This document shows positions 42,287-51,120 of a stretch of DNA of 64,000 nucleotides, piece after piece. The position numbers and the translations under genes were made by a program. Positions within the stretch are counted from its first letter, which is position 1. Each line of letters begins with the position of its first letter. Source of the DNA: an uncultured Oscillospiraceae bacterium (GTDB taxonomy: Bacteria; Bacillota; Clostridia; Oscillospirales; Ruminococcaceae); assembly GCA_900542145.1 (NCBI GenBank), contig UQMF01000008.1, forward strand, positions 54,527-118,526, read 5' to 3'. Under the pieces are notes generated by a model. It saw only the letters and a list, made by a program, of their open reading frames with translations, had not been told where the DNA came from and ran no database searches.

Positions 42287-43687
42287 TCAGTTGGCTTTCT
42301 TTACGATGGTTCCCTGACGGGTTTCTTCAACGGTCCAGCCCATAGCGGCTATCTGGTCCCTGATGGAGTCAGCCAGGGCGAAATCCTTTGCCTTGCGGGC
42401 AGCCTTGCGCTTTTCGATGAGCTCAGTTACCTCGGCAGGAATTTCCTCCTCAGTATTGTTATTATTATACAACAGACCGAGCACATTTGTCAATGCCGTA
42501 AATTCGTCGGAGTAAGCCTGGAGCGTGCCCTTGGTGGCATTGCCGGCGGAGATCGCGGTATTTATTTTACGCACCAGCTCAAAGATGGTGGAGATTCCGT
42601 CAGCGGTGTTGAAGTCGTCGTCCATCACTCTGATGAACTGCTCCTGCGCCTCCCTGACGTCCGCGAGCGCCTGCTCGGAAGCAGCCCCCTCGGGAGCTGC
42701 GGCAAGAGCGCGCTTCAGTGTGTCGCGGCAGGTGTAAAGGCGCTGTAATGCAGCCTTGCAGCTCTCGATGACATCGATGGTGTAGTTCAGCTGGCTCCTG
42801 TAGTGCACTGAAAGCAGCATAAAGCGGATAGGCTCATATCCGTATTCCTTGGAGAGGTCCCTTACCATGAAGAAGTTGCCCTTGGATTTGGACATCTTGG
42901 TGCCGTCCACGTTGAGCATTCCGTTGTGCATCCAGAGGTTTGCGAGGGGCTGACCGGTAGCGCATTCACTCTGGGCGATCTCGTTCTCGTGGTGGGGGAA
43001 GATGAGGTCAGCGCCGCCGCCGTGGATATCCAGGGTGTCGCCGATGTAGTGACGGCTCATAGCGGAGCACTCGATGTGCCAGCCGGGTCTGCCCTTGCCG
43101 AACGGGGAATCCCAGTAGGGTTCGCCGGGCTTTGCGCCCTTCCATACTGCGAAGTCCATGGCGTTGCGCTTCTTCTCGCCGACTTCGATACGCGCACCTG
43201 CCTGGAGGTCCTCAAGCGGCATGTGGGACAGCTTGCCGTATTCCGGGAACTTGGAGGTGTCGAAATACACATCGCCGTCAACCTGGTACGCGAATCCCTT
43301 GTCCACGAGGGTCTTTACGATGTCGATGATGATGTCCATGTTCTCAGTTACCTTCGGGTGTACGTCGGCGCGGCGGACGTTCAGCCCGTCGGCGTCGATG
43401 AAGTACTCCTTTATCGCGTTCTCGGATACTTCGTGCGCGGTCTTGCCGAGTTCGTTTGCCTTCTTGATGATCTTGTCGTCAACGTCGGTGAAGTTCTGTA
43501 CATAGAACACCTTGTATCCGCGGAATTCGAGGTAGCGGCGCAGGGTGTCGAATACGCACAGCGCCCGGGCGTTTCCTATGTGGATAAGGTTGTAGACGGT
43601 CGGACCGCAGGCATAGATCTTCACAGTGCCCGGTGTAATGGGCTTGAGCTCTTCCTTCTGCCGCGTCATAGTGTTGTAGATCTGCAT
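42287..43687 (-). CDS. cysS: cysteinyl-tRNA synthetase
   Basis: 466 residues. Class I motifs are HIGNAR and KMSKS (GTKMSKSKGNF); CGPTVYN and the GWHIECSAM / HHENEIAQSE blocks bind zinc and cysteine. ATG 43687 is chosen because GGAGG is nine bases upstream and one base separates it from the cysE stop. Expression with cysE under the same T-box fits cysteine-supply control. Confidence 0.96.
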   Translation of the reverse strand: MQIYNTMTRQKEELKPITPGTVKIYACGPTVYNLIHIGNARALCVFDTLRRYLEFRGYKVFYVQNFTDVDDKIIKKANELGKTAHEVSENAIKEYFIDADGLNVRRADVHPKVTENMDIIIDIVKTLVDKGFAYQVDGDVYFDTSKFPEYGKLSHMPLEDLQAGARIEVGEKKRNAMDFAVWKGAKPGEPYWDSPFGKGRPGWHIECSAMSRHYIGDTLDIHGGGADLIFPHHENEIAQSECATGQPLANLWMHNGMLNVDGTKMSKSKGNFFMVRDLSKEYGYEPIRFMLLSVHYRSQLNYTIDVIESCKAALQRLYTCRDTLKRALAAAPEGAASEQALADVREAQEQFIRVMDDDFNTADGISTIFELVRKINTAISAGNATKGTLQAYSDEFTALTNVLGLLYNNNNTEEEIPAEVTELIEKRKAARKAKDFALADSIRDQIAAMGWTVEETRQGTIVKKAN

Positions 43688-43688
43688 T

Positions 43689-44366
43689 TTATTTTCCTCC
43701 TGGTTCTTTGTTTTCAAATTCAGCCAGCTTATTTTTCAGGTCGTCTATCTGCTTCTGCATGCATTCCATCTTATAAATGTGTTCGCAGAGGAGCTGCGAA
43801 ACAGGGTCCGGAATGTGTATCTGGTCAAGGTCGCAGTCGCTCACGCGGACGCCGTCGCGCTTGACTACCCTGGCAGGAACTCCCACCGCGGTACAGTTCG
43901 GGGGTACCTCCTCCAGAACCACTGCATTCGCCGCGATCTTGGAGTTGTCGCCGATCTTCATCGGTCCGAGGACTCTCGCGCCGGCGCCTACCATTACGTT
44001 GTTTCCGAGGGTGGGGTGGCGTTTGCCAGTATCCTTGCCGGTGCCGCCGAGGGTGACGTTCTGATAGAGCGTACAGTAGTCGCCTATCTCGGTGGTTTCT
44101 CCGATCACGACGCCGGAGCCATGGTCGATGAACAGCCCCTTTCCGATCTTCGCGCCGGGGTGTATTTCAATGCCGGTCTTATTCCGGCTGCGCTGGGAAA
44201 TCCAGCGTGCGATGAAGAAATGCCCGTGCTCGTAGAACCAGTGGGCGCGACGATAGGCCCTCACCGCCTTGAACGACGGATAGAGGAATACCACCTCCAG
44301 CGCAGAACGCACCGCCGGGTCCCTTGCCTTTATGGATTCGATCTCTTCTTTGAGTTTTTTGAACAT
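43689..44366 (-). CDS. cysE: serine O-acetyltransferase
   Basis: 225 residues; first step of cysteine synthesis (serine plus acetyl-CoA). Helical N-terminus, then left-handed beta-helix hexapeptides from GIEIHPGAKIGKGLFIDH, with catalytic His in IDHGSGVVIGET and Asp nearby. The tail after DLDQIHIPDP is a coiled coil (MQKQIDDLKNKLAEF) longer than in enteric CysE. Preceded by a T-box leader. Confidence 0.95.
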   Translation of the reverse strand: MFKKLKEEIESIKARDPAVRSALEVVFLYPSFKAVRAYRRAHWFYEHGHFFIARWISQRSRNKTGIEIHPGAKIGKGLFIDHGSGVVIGETTEIGDYCTLYQNVTLGGTGKDTGKRHPTLGNNVMVGAGARVLGPMKIGDNSKIAANAVVLEEVPPNCTAVGVPARVVKRDGVRVSDCDLDQIHIPDPVSQLLCEHIYKMECMQKQIDDLKNKLAEFENKEPGGK

Positions 44367-44404
44367 GGAAACCTCCGGTCATGCTGATGAATACTTAAAG
44401 TTAC

Positions 44405-44640
44405 CGGCGCATACTAAAAACACCTCCGCACCGGAATGGTGCGAAGGCGCATTACCGCTGTTCCACTTCGCTTCGGGCAAAAGCCCCTCGTGACCCTTAA
44501 CGCAGGCGACGGGCGCGGATACTGGATTTCACCGCACCGGCTCACAGCCGCACTTTCGCCGGGTCAATACGCAGCGCTCACAGCAAACGCGCCGCTCTCT
44601 GGAGTATATCCCACCGGGTACTCTGACTGATCAAAGCCAT
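44405..44640 (-). promoter_or_regulatory. T-box leader of cysE-cysS
   Basis: On the minus strand: an AGAGAGC block and GCTGTGAGC in stem I, then the T-box GTGGAACAGCGG (44467-44456), then the terminator CGCCTTCGCACC / GGTGCGGAGGTG with TTTTT. Uncharged tRNA pairs with TGGN of the T-box and prevents termination. The downstream genes make it a cysteine T-box; a specifier TGC codon was not assigned with confidence. Confidence 0.85.
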
Positions 44641-44658
44641 TACAACATATTTAATAAT

Positions 44659-44687
44659 ATTATAACTCACTTGCCCGGATTTTGCAA
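44659..44687 (-). promoter_or_regulatory. sigma-A promoter of cysE T-box operon
   Basis: Minus strand TTGCAA (44687-44682) and TATAAT (44664-44659), 17-bp spacer, about 20 bp before the T-box. Confidence 0.88.
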
Positions 44688-44724
44688 GGGGGTAAATGAG
44701 ATTTTTTCGTATTTCATTGAATTT

Positions 44725-45015
44725 TCACCCCAGGAGGATAAAAGCAAGCGCCGCGATGAGCTTCATATCCGCCTTTTCGTGCCACAGCAGGAATATCAGC
44801 GCGATGATCAGCAGGGAATCCCGGTCGGAGGTGAGCCGCTGAAGGAATCCCTGTTCCCTGGGCGGAGGGCACTTCCGCTCCGGGCGCGGCTTCTCATCGC
44901 AGGGGGATTCCCGGGAAGGCTCCTCCCGGCAGCCGCAGGACTCCGCTGCGTCTGTGCTGCGGTTGTATTGCTCCACTGATCTGTAGAGCGGTGACTGCTC
45001 CGGATTCCATACCAT
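44725..45015 (-). CDS. small protein with C-terminal hydrophobic helix
   Basis: 96 residues. The first 60 are hydrophilic with three cysteines (ESCGCREEPSRESPC) and many prolines. The end is hydrophobic (DSLLIIALIFLLWHEKADMKLIAALAFILLG), two short helices around a charged turn. This kind of tail is common in small Clostridia proteins of unknown role. Third gene of a three-gene small-protein cluster. Confidence 0.6.
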   Translation of the reverse strand: MVWNPEQSPLYRSVEQYNRSTDAAESCGCREEPSRESPCDEKPRPERKCPPPREQGFLQRLTSDRDSLLIIALIFLLWHEKADMKLIAALAFILLG

Positions 45016-45020
45016 TGTCG

Positions 45021-45329
45021 TTATCCTCCCTGTCCGAAAAGTCCGCTGTCCTTCAGCAGCGGAAGCAGCGAGATCAGCTTCAGCAGCCGCACGGCGGTGT
45101 CTACCTTGCCGCGGTTTTCCTCCCTCAGAAGCGGCTTCAGCGCAAGAAGCAGCTTCTCGTCGTTGCTGGTGTTCCCGGCGGCGCCCAGAAGTCCGGCTAT
45201 CTTAGCCATTGAGCCAATGTCAATGCCGGAGAATAATCCGCCGCTGTCATTGTTATCGCTGGATCCCTCGGGAGGGGAACTGTCATCGTCCTCCGCCAGC
45301 GCACGGAGAATATCCTCTATATTGTCCAT
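45021..45329 (-). CDS. small acidic protein of unknown function
   Basis: 102 residues from ATG 45329, chosen because GGAGGTG is seven bases upstream. Acidic start (MDNIEDILRALAEDDDSSP), glycine-rich middle, and a helical end with KLLLALKPLLREENRGKVD and LLKLISLLPLLKDSG. Similar proteins occur next to the other two genes of this cluster in related genomes, as far as memory of the pattern goes; not named. Confidence 0.6.
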   Translation of the reverse strand: MDNIEDILRALAEDDDSSPPEGSSDNNDSGGLFSGIDIGSMAKIAGLLGAAGNTSNDEKLLLALKPLLREENRGKVDTAVRLLKLISLLPLLKDSGLFGQGG

Positions 45330-45356
45330 GCACAGCACCTCCGGATTCCAGCAGGA

Positions 45357-45593
45357 TCATTTTACTCCGCTGAGCAGCCGCATTACTTCCTCCGGCGACC
45401 CTGCGGATTTAAGCTGCTTCATCAGTTCCTTGTCCGCCAGCACCCTGCGCAGCTTCTGCTTGTCGGATTTCGTGAGTATTGCCGACAGCGCGGAGAGGTC
45501 CTTTTTCTCAAGGGATTTTCTCAGGTCCTCGGGGGAAGAGCCGAGTTTCTCGCTTGCTGACCTGATAAGGTTGTCATAATCGTTGTTGTTCAT
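45357..45593 (-). CDS. small helical protein of unknown function
   Basis: 78 residues, all helical and charged (ASEKLGSSPEDLRKSLEKKD, ILTKSDKQKLRRVL). AGGAGGTCACACC lies before the ATG. First gene of the small-protein cluster and divergent from yfcE. No clear -35 was found; the 45594-45735 gap holds an unpaired TATAAT at 45692 for the plus-strand gene. Confidence 0.6.
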   Translation of the reverse strand: MNNNDYDNLIRSASEKLGSSPEDLRKSLEKKDLSALSAILTKSDKQKLRRVLADKELMKQLKSAGSPEEVMRLLSGVK

Positions 45594-45735
45594 GGTGTGA
45601 CCTCCTGATTAAATACCATAATGTGACAGGTTTCAGTTGATTTAAGAGAAAAAACTGCATTTGCCCCCTTTTATTCAGTAAGATTTTATGTTATAATATG
45701 TATAACTAGAACAGTTTCAGAAAGGAAAACCAAAC

Positions 45736-46218
45736 TTGAAAATACTTGTAGTGTCTGACACTCACAGAAACTTTAATGTCCTGAAGCAGATCGTGAATAA
45801 TAATGAAGATTCCGACCTGATAATCCACCTGGGCGATGGCGAGAATGAAGCGCGCGACATACAGAACATGTATCCGCAGATTCCCTGCGTGTATGTCCAG
45901 GGCAACTGTGACTACGGAACCCACCACCTCTACGAGGTCGTGACCGCCTGCGGATATAAGATATTCTGCTGCCACGGGCACACCTACGACGTCCACAGCG
46001 GACTTCACGAGCTTGCCGCCGCAGCCAAGGCGGAGGACTGCAACATCGCGCTTTACGGCCACACCCACCTGCACCGCACGGGAATCGTTGACGACGTGTT
46101 CATAATGAACCCTGGAAGTCCCGACAGCCCCAGAAACCACAACGAGCCAACCTACGGAGTGATCAACCTCACCAGCGACGGTCAGATCGAGATGAAGATA
46201 ATTACGGTGCCGAAATGA
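45736..46218 (+). CDS. YfcE/MJ0936-family metallophosphoesterase
   Basis: 160 residues. Five metal motifs are in order: SDTHRN, HLGDGENE, GNCDYG, CCHGHTYD and YGHTHLHR. These small phosphodiesterases are cytoplasmic and often act on model substrates only; the true substrate is unknown. The TTG start at 45736 follows AGAAAGG. birA overlaps it by four bases (ATGA). Confidence 0.9.
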   Translation: MKILVVSDTHRNFNVLKQIVNNNEDSDLIIHLGDGENEARDIQNMYPQIPCVYVQGNCDYGTHHLYEVVTACGYKIFCCHGHTYDVHSGLHELAAAAKAEDCNIALYGHTHLHRTGIVDDVFIMNPGSPDSPRNHNEPTYGVINLTSDGQIEMKIITVPK

Positions 46219-46943
46219 CGATAAATTACATCAGAATCGACGAGGTGGATTCCACCAATAACTACCTTAAAGCCAACCGCAGCCAGCTGCCGGACGGCTC
46301 GCTTGTCATAGCCGGACTCCAGACGGCAGGAAAGGGCAGGCGCGGTCACGACTGGCTTGCTGACCGGGGAATGCTCCCGTTTTCGTTCCTGCTGAAGAAT
46401 CCTCCGCACCCGGATAATGTGACGCTGTGCGCCGCGGTGGCGGTCGCAAAGACGCTTGCTTCCTGGGTACCGGGGGAGGAATTCGGCATAAAGTGGCCGA
46501 ACGACATCATACTGCGCGGTCATAAGGTATGTGGTATTTTATGCGAGAGCGTGTGCTTTGGTTCCTCAATTGACATCGTGTGCGGAATCGGCGTGAATCT
46601 TTCCCAGAAGCCGGAATTCTTCGAGAAGGCAGGGATCCCCCACGGCGGCTCCATTGAAATGCTCACCGGGCAGACCATCGCGGAGCGCAACGCACTTGCC
46701 GGGGAGATATGCAGCAAGCTGTACGTCTACACCCGGGAGGGATTTCCGGCGATTTCCGAGGAATACGTCAGCAGATGTATGACCGTAGGAAAAAAGATCA
46801 GAATAATTGAGAACGGCAACGAGCGCGAAGCGTTCGCCGAGGGGATCGCCCCCAATGGATTCCTCATATGCTCCGATGAGAGCGGCAGGTTCGAGGTGAA
46901 TTCCGGCGAGGTCAGCGTACGCGGACTTATGGATTATATCTGA
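46215..46943 (+). CDS. birA: biotin--[acetyl-CoA carboxylase] ligase (short form)
   Basis: 242 residues. Biotinyl-AMP loop GKGRRGHDW at about 34-42, VDSTNNYLK at the start, and IKWPNDI with the catalytic lysine. The N-terminal helix-turn-helix of bifunctional BirA is absent, so this is a pure ligase. A C-terminal SH3-like domain is present. Overlaps yfcE and lies 11 bp before the CYTH gene. Confidence 0.93.
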   Translation: MTINYIRIDEVDSTNNYLKANRSQLPDGSLVIAGLQTAGKGRRGHDWLADRGMLPFSFLLKNPPHPDNVTLCAAVAVAKTLASWVPGEEFGIKWPNDIILRGHKVCGILCESVCFGSSIDIVCGIGVNLSQKPEFFEKAGIPHGGSIEMLTGQTIAERNALAGEICSKLYVYTREGFPAISEEYVSRCMTVGKKIRIIENGNEREAFAEGIAPNGFLICSDESGRFEVNSGEVSVRGLMDYI

Positions 46944-46954
46944 CAGAGGTTGCA

Positions 46955-47515
46955 ATGATCGAGAATGAATTCAAGATAATGCTCACGGAGGAGCAGTACA
47001 ACGCGATCCACGCCATGTATGAATGGGACAGCGAGAAGCGACAGGTGAACAGCTACTACGACGACCCGGAGCTTACATGCAGCGAAAGGCACATTACAGT
47101 GCGCGTGAGGGAGGTCACCGGGAGGTACTTCCTCCAGATGAAGCTTCCGGCGGCGGCTTCCGACAACGGCGCGGTGAGTCGCGTTGAGCTGGAGCAGGAG
47201 ATTTCCGCGATCCCGGCGGAGATTCCCTCCGCGGAGCTGAAGAATCTTAGTGGCGAGAGCCTGCCCGACGTAAAGCTGCTGGGTGCTCTGTGCACATTCC
47301 GCAGCGTGAAGCGATTCCCCGGGGCGGAGATAGACCTCGACCGCAGTGAATATTTCGGCAGGACGGACTTCGAACTGGAGGTGGAATACACCGACGAATC
47401 CGCCGCCGAAGCTATCCTGGCGAAAATATCCGCGAAAGTCCACCTGGACAGGAACGCTCCCGTGACCGGAAAGATCCGCCGCTTCCTGGCGGAATACAAA
47501 AAGAACAACGCCTGA
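46955..47515 (+). CDS. CYTH-domain triphosphatase-like protein
   Basis: 186 residues. The CYTH signature is NEFKIML (E-x-E-x-K form with N in the first place), followed by alternating charged strands VRVREVTGRYFLQMKLP, VELEQEI and ELEVEYTDES. The first Glu of the E-x-E-x-K motif is present as MIENEFK. The family binds triphosphates with metal in a tunnel. Its stop lies in a terminator hairpin. Confidence 0.85.
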   Translation: MIENEFKIMLTEEQYNAIHAMYEWDSEKRQVNSYYDDPELTCSERHITVRVREVTGRYFLQMKLPAAASDNGAVSRVELEQEISAIPAEIPSAELKNLSGESLPDVKLLGALCTFRSVKRFPGAEIDLDRSEYFGRTDFELEVEYTDESAAEAILAKISAKVHLDRNAPVTGKIRRFLAEYKKNNA

Positions 47516-47532
47516 TTGTAAAATCAGGCGTT
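47507..47532. terminator. compact bidirectional terminator covering two stop codons
   Basis: Perfect 11-bp stem AACGCCTGATT / AATCAGGCGTT with a 4-base loop. The CYTH stop (47513-47515) is in the left arm and the stop of the convergent MocR gene (from 47524) is in the right arm. Confidence 0.78.
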
Positions 47533-48861
47533 TATTGCTTTTTCCAGCGCTTCAATATCCGCGGAGGAGTAGTTTACGACGAATTCCTCGGCGGATTCCG
47601 CAGGAGCCACGCTACCGTCGTCATAGTGCTCGGCAAGGGGAGAAATTCTAACTCCGCAATCCCGGTAAATGCCGTGCAGAGGGGAATCCTCAGGGATATC
47701 CAGCAGGAAGTGCAGCCCGGCGCTTTCCTCGGAAATGCTATCCCTGCCGCAGTATTTCTCTGCGAGTCTGAGTGCAAGCTCTCTCACTTTGCGGTAGTGC
47801 TTTCTCATCCGATTGATATGCCGTTCGAAGTGACCCCCGGAAATGAACCGTGCAAGGGTGTACTGCTCGAACGCCGGAACGGGGCAGGAGCAGAATCCCA
47901 GCCGCTGGATCCAACGCTCGTAAAGCTCTGGCGGCAGGCAGACGTAGCTTATCCGGACGGAGGGCGCGATGGTCATGCTGAAGGTGTTCATGTAGATAAC
48001 GCGCCCGGTCTTGTCCAGTCCGAACATCGTGGGGAGCGGCTTTCCCACCCAGCGGAATTCGCTGTCGTAGTCGTCCTCGATGATGTACCCGTTGCGCCTT
48101 ACCGCCCACTTGATAAGCTCCATTCGCCGGGAGATCGGCATAACGATACCGGTCGGGAAGTGGTGGGCAGGGGAGATGTGCACAACGTCCACGTTCTTGT
48201 AGTACAGCTCCTCGGCGGAAATTCCCTGGCTGTCAAGGGAAACCGGCAGGCACAGTGCACCGTTCAGCCGGTATATCCGGGCAGGCTTGTGGTAGCCGGG
48301 GTCCTCCACCGCGTAGGTGAGGTTGTTCCCGAGCAGCTGCACCAGCAGATTGTTGAGGTATTCCGTCCCGGCTCCGATGATTATGCGGTGCGGCGGAACA
48401 TTTATTCCCCGGTAGGATTTCAGGTGCGCGGAGATAGCCTGCTGTAAGTCCGGAGCACCACCCGGAGGCACCGGGGCAAGCATTGCGTTGCCCTTTTCCA
48501 GAATTACGGTGCGCATGAGCCGCGTCCATACCGAGAACGGGAAGATAGGATTACCGGGCGCCGGAAGGTCATGCTGTGGGATCTCCGCAATTATTTCCTC
48601 TGGCTGATCCGGGCATTCCGGGAGGGTAAGTTCGCCGGCGCAAACATAGTATCCGCTGCGTTCCCTTGCCGCAATGTATCCCTCCGCGATAAGCTGTGCG
48701 TAGGCGTTTTCCACTGTGATCACGCTGATTCCCAGGCGCTCCGCCTGCGCGCGTTTCGACGGAAGCTTGGTGCCGTCAGTCACCCTGCCGTGGATTATAT
48801 CCTGCTTTATTTCCTCGTACAGCTTTTCATACAGACACTCCCTGTCCGGATTCCTGCTCAT
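47524..48861 (-). CDS. MocR-type regulator (GntR helix-turn-helix fused to class I aminotransferase)
   Basis: 445 residues from ATG 48861 after GGGGGTGGG; the in-frame GTG at 48870 overlaps that site. GntR winged helix at 1-70 (KLPSKRAQAERLGISVITVENAYAQL), then an aminotransferase fold with the PLP lysine region (FSMTIAPSVRISYV) and ADDYDSEFR-like EDDYDSEFR. PdxR/GabR relatives sense PLP or an amine and regulate a neighbouring gene. The divergent tocopherol-cyclase-like gene is the nearest target. Confidence 0.9.
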   Translation of the reverse strand: MSRNPDRECLYEKLYEEIKQDIIHGRVTDGTKLPSKRAQAERLGISVITVENAYAQLIAEGYIAARERSGYYVCAGELTLPECPDQPEEIIAEIPQHDLPAPGNPIFPFSVWTRLMRTVILEKGNAMLAPVPPGGAPDLQQAISAHLKSYRGINVPPHRIIIGAGTEYLNNLLVQLLGNNLTYAVEDPGYHKPARIYRLNGALCLPVSLDSQGISAEELYYKNVDVVHISPAHHFPTGIVMPISRRMELIKWAVRRNGYIIEDDYDSEFRWVGKPLPTMFGLDKTGRVIYMNTFSMTIAPSVRISYVCLPPELYERWIQRLGFCSCPVPAFEQYTLARFISGGHFERHINRMRKHYRKVRELALRLAEKYCGRDSISEESAGLHFLLDIPEDSPLHGIYRDCGVRISPLAEHYDDGSVAPAESAEEFVVNYSSADIEALEKAINA

Positions 48862-48887
48862 GAATCCCACCCCCTGGTTCTGATATT

Positions 48888-48916
48888 ATTATACAACATT
48901 TCCGCTGGATTTTCAA
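48888..48916 (-). promoter_or_regulatory. sigma-A promoter of mocR
   Basis: Minus strand TTGAAA (48916-48911), TATAAT (48893-48888), 17-bp spacer. Confidence 0.88.
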
Positions 48917-48932
48917 TAGCCGTATTACCGGG

Positions 48933-48961
48933 TTGACTTGAATGTAAATAAGTGATATAAT
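48933..48961 (+). promoter_or_regulatory. sigma-A promoter of the tocopherol-cyclase-like gene
   Basis: TTGACT (48933-48938), TATAAT (48956-48961), 17-bp spacer; only 16 bp from the divergent mocR -35. Confidence 0.85.
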
Positions 48962-49020
48962 AAATAGTATAGCTACACGATAGTTCATTCCGCCCCGTGC
49001 GGATTTAAGGAGATGTTACA

Positions 49021-50160
49021 ATGGCATTCAATATTCATGACCTGAACCGGAACGCCTGTATGCTGAAAGGACCGCTGCGCTCCCGAGGCTACGACTGGTG
49101 GTGGCACAGCTTCACCGGAAAAAACGAAAAGACCGGGGAAGAGCGGTCTTTTTTCGTCGAGTTCTTCCTGTGTAATCCGGCGTTCGGCGGAAGCATGCCG
49201 ATTTACGGGCAGCTCCCGTTTAATAGAAGCAACGGGATAAAGCCGTCATATCTGATGATAAAGGCAGGCGCCTGGGGCGAGGGCGCACGGCAGATTCACC
49301 GCTTCTTCGGCTGGAAGGACGTGACTGTCAGCAGCAACGCGCCCTATTCCGTCATGGCGGCGGACTGCTTCGCGTCGGATTTCGTCCTGCGCGGCAGCGT
49401 GTCCCTTTCCGAGGAGGATTGCGCCGCCCACCCGGAATACATGTGCGATCCCGGCAAGATGAGCTGGGACCTAAAGCTGGACAAGCAGGTGGCGTTCAAC
49501 GTTGGATACGGCGCTGCGAAGCCGTTCCGCGCAGTGCAGGCTTTCGACATGTACTGGCACGCCGAGGGAATGAAAACCGCTTATTCCGGCACCGTGACCT
49601 ACCAGGGCGAGAAATACACGGTTGACCCGGAAACCTGCTATGGATACGCCGATAAGAACTGGGGCAGGGATTTCACCTCCCCATGGCTGTGGCTTTCCTC
49701 CTGCGATCTGTTCAGCAGCCTGACCGGAAGGAAGCTGAAGAACAGTGTATTCGACATCGGCGGCGGAAGACCCGTCATCGCCGGAAAGCCCCTGGACCGC
49801 AAGCTGCTTTCCGCATTCTGGTACGAGGGTCGGGAGTATGAGTTCAACTTCTCCAAGCCGGCGTTGTTCACCCAGACCAGATTCGATTGCACCGAAACCG
49901 AAGACGAGGTGCTGTGGCATGTCGCCCAGACCTCCGCGTATGGCAAGATAGAGTGCCGTATCCGCTGCAGCAAATCCGAAATGCTGCTGGTGAACTATGA
50001 ATCCCCGGACGGTGCGAAGCGGCACAACCGCCTGTGGAACGGCGGAACAGGTCACGGAAGAATCAAGCTTTACGGCAGAAACGATGACGGAAAGCTCTAC
50101 CTGGTTGACGATATCCTGGCGGAGCATGTTGGATGTGAATACGGGGAGTACTGCAAGTGA
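49021..50160 (+). CDS. tocopherol-cyclase-like protein
   Basis: 379 residues, no signal peptide. Two lipocalin-like beta halves. The segment CYGYADKNWGRDFTSPW followed by LWLSSCDLF is the conserved core of the tocopherol cyclase family (plant VTE1), where it lines the ligand pocket; FAMYWHAEG-like FDMYWHAEGM is another block. In a gut anaerobe it cannot make vitamin E, so it probably binds or cyclises another lipid. The membrane-protein gene overlaps its stop. Confidence 0.78.
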   Translation: MAFNIHDLNRNACMLKGPLRSRGYDWWWHSFTGKNEKTGEERSFFVEFFLCNPAFGGSMPIYGQLPFNRSNGIKPSYLMIKAGAWGEGARQIHRFFGWKDVTVSSNAPYSVMAADCFASDFVLRGSVSLSEEDCAAHPEYMCDPGKMSWDLKLDKQVAFNVGYGAAKPFRAVQAFDMYWHAEGMKTAYSGTVTYQGEKYTVDPETCYGYADKNWGRDFTSPWLWLSSCDLFSSLTGRKLKNSVFDIGGGRPVIAGKPLDRKLLSAFWYEGREYEFNFSKPALFTQTRFDCTETEDEVLWHVAQTSAYGKIECRIRCSKSEMLLVNYESPDGAKRHNRLWNGGTGHGRIKLYGRNDDGKLYLVDDILAEHVGCEYGEYCK

Positions 50161-51104
50161 GCGGTGAGCGCACCGGATTCCTCCTGCGCGCCGCGGCGTG
50201 CACCCTGCTCGCCGCCGCAATGATCGGGGTTTCGGAACTCCTCGGCGAGAAGGAGATCATCTTCCCGGAAATTACTGCGCTGACCGTGGGCGCTATTGCT
50301 GCTCCGAAACAGTCCTGGCGCGTCAGCCGGGTCAGAATGATGCTTCTTATTGCGGTCTGCTCCGTGCTCGGAATACTCATCGTCAGGTATAGTCCTCTGC
50401 CAAAGGCGGCGAATCTTGTCGGAGCATATCTGGTGTGCCAGGTGATATTTCTGCTGTCGCGCACCAGCTTTGCGCCGATGATCTCCGCTGCGGCACTTCC
50501 CGTGCTCATGGATACGAAATCCATCATCTACCCGATATCCGCCGTCATCATGACTGTACTTACCGTGCTGGCGCAGCTGATTCTTGAGAAGTGCGGCAGG
50601 CGCGAGCGCGAGGAATTCACGCCGCTCTCTATCCCGGATAAATTCCGCTGGATATCCGCCGCCGTCAGGACGGCATGCGCCGCTGTCATAGCAGTTCCCG
50701 TGCTGTTCCTGGGGTGGAATTTCTGCGTGGCTCCGCCGCTCCTGGTGGCATTCACGGAGTTCTCCAACCCGGAAAGCCGCGCGCGGCAGAATCCTGTGCG
50801 CACTGTGCTGATAATCACCGGCTGCGCGCTGTGCGGAGCCGCATTTCGCCTTGGATTGTGCACTTTCCTGGGACTTCCGCTTACCGTCGCCGGAATTCTG
50901 GCGGTCGCCGCGGCGCTAGCTATAATGCGGCTTGCCGGGCAGTATATTCCGCCGGCTGGCGCTCTCGCAGTCCTGCCGATGATAATCCCGGAAAAGGCGC
51001 TGCTGATCTACCCGGCGGAAATTTTCGCCGGATCCGCTGTATTCATGCTGATGGCGCTGTGCTTCCGGAAAAGATTCATAAATCAAACAACAGGGCAGAA
51101 TTAA
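50157..51104 (+). CDS. HPP-like membrane protein of unknown function
   Basis: 315 residues, GTG start overlapping the upstream TGA. About ten helices in two similar halves, each with a conserved P-x-x-x-A turn (FPEITALTVGAI; VAPPLLVAFTEFSNP), reminiscent of HPP-type transporters. Always-together translation with the tocopherol-cyclase-like protein suggests a shared substrate. A weak hairpin (CAGGGC / GCCCTG) follows at 51090. Confidence 0.6.
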   Translation: MSGERTGFLLRAAACTLLAAAMIGVSELLGEKEIIFPEITALTVGAIAAPKQSWRVSRVRMMLLIAVCSVLGILIVRYSPLPKAANLVGAYLVCQVIFLLSRTSFAPMISAAALPVLMDTKSIIYPISAVIMTVLTVLAQLILEKCGRREREEFTPLSIPDKFRWISAAVRTACAAVIAVPVLFLGWNFCVAPPLLVAFTEFSNPESRARQNPVRTVLIITGCALCGAAFRLGLCTFLGLPLTVAGILAVAAALAIMRLAGQYIPPAGALAVLPMIIPEKALLIYPAEIFAGSAVFMLMALCFRKRFINQTTGQN

Positions 51105-51120
51105 ATTCCGCCCTGTATTA

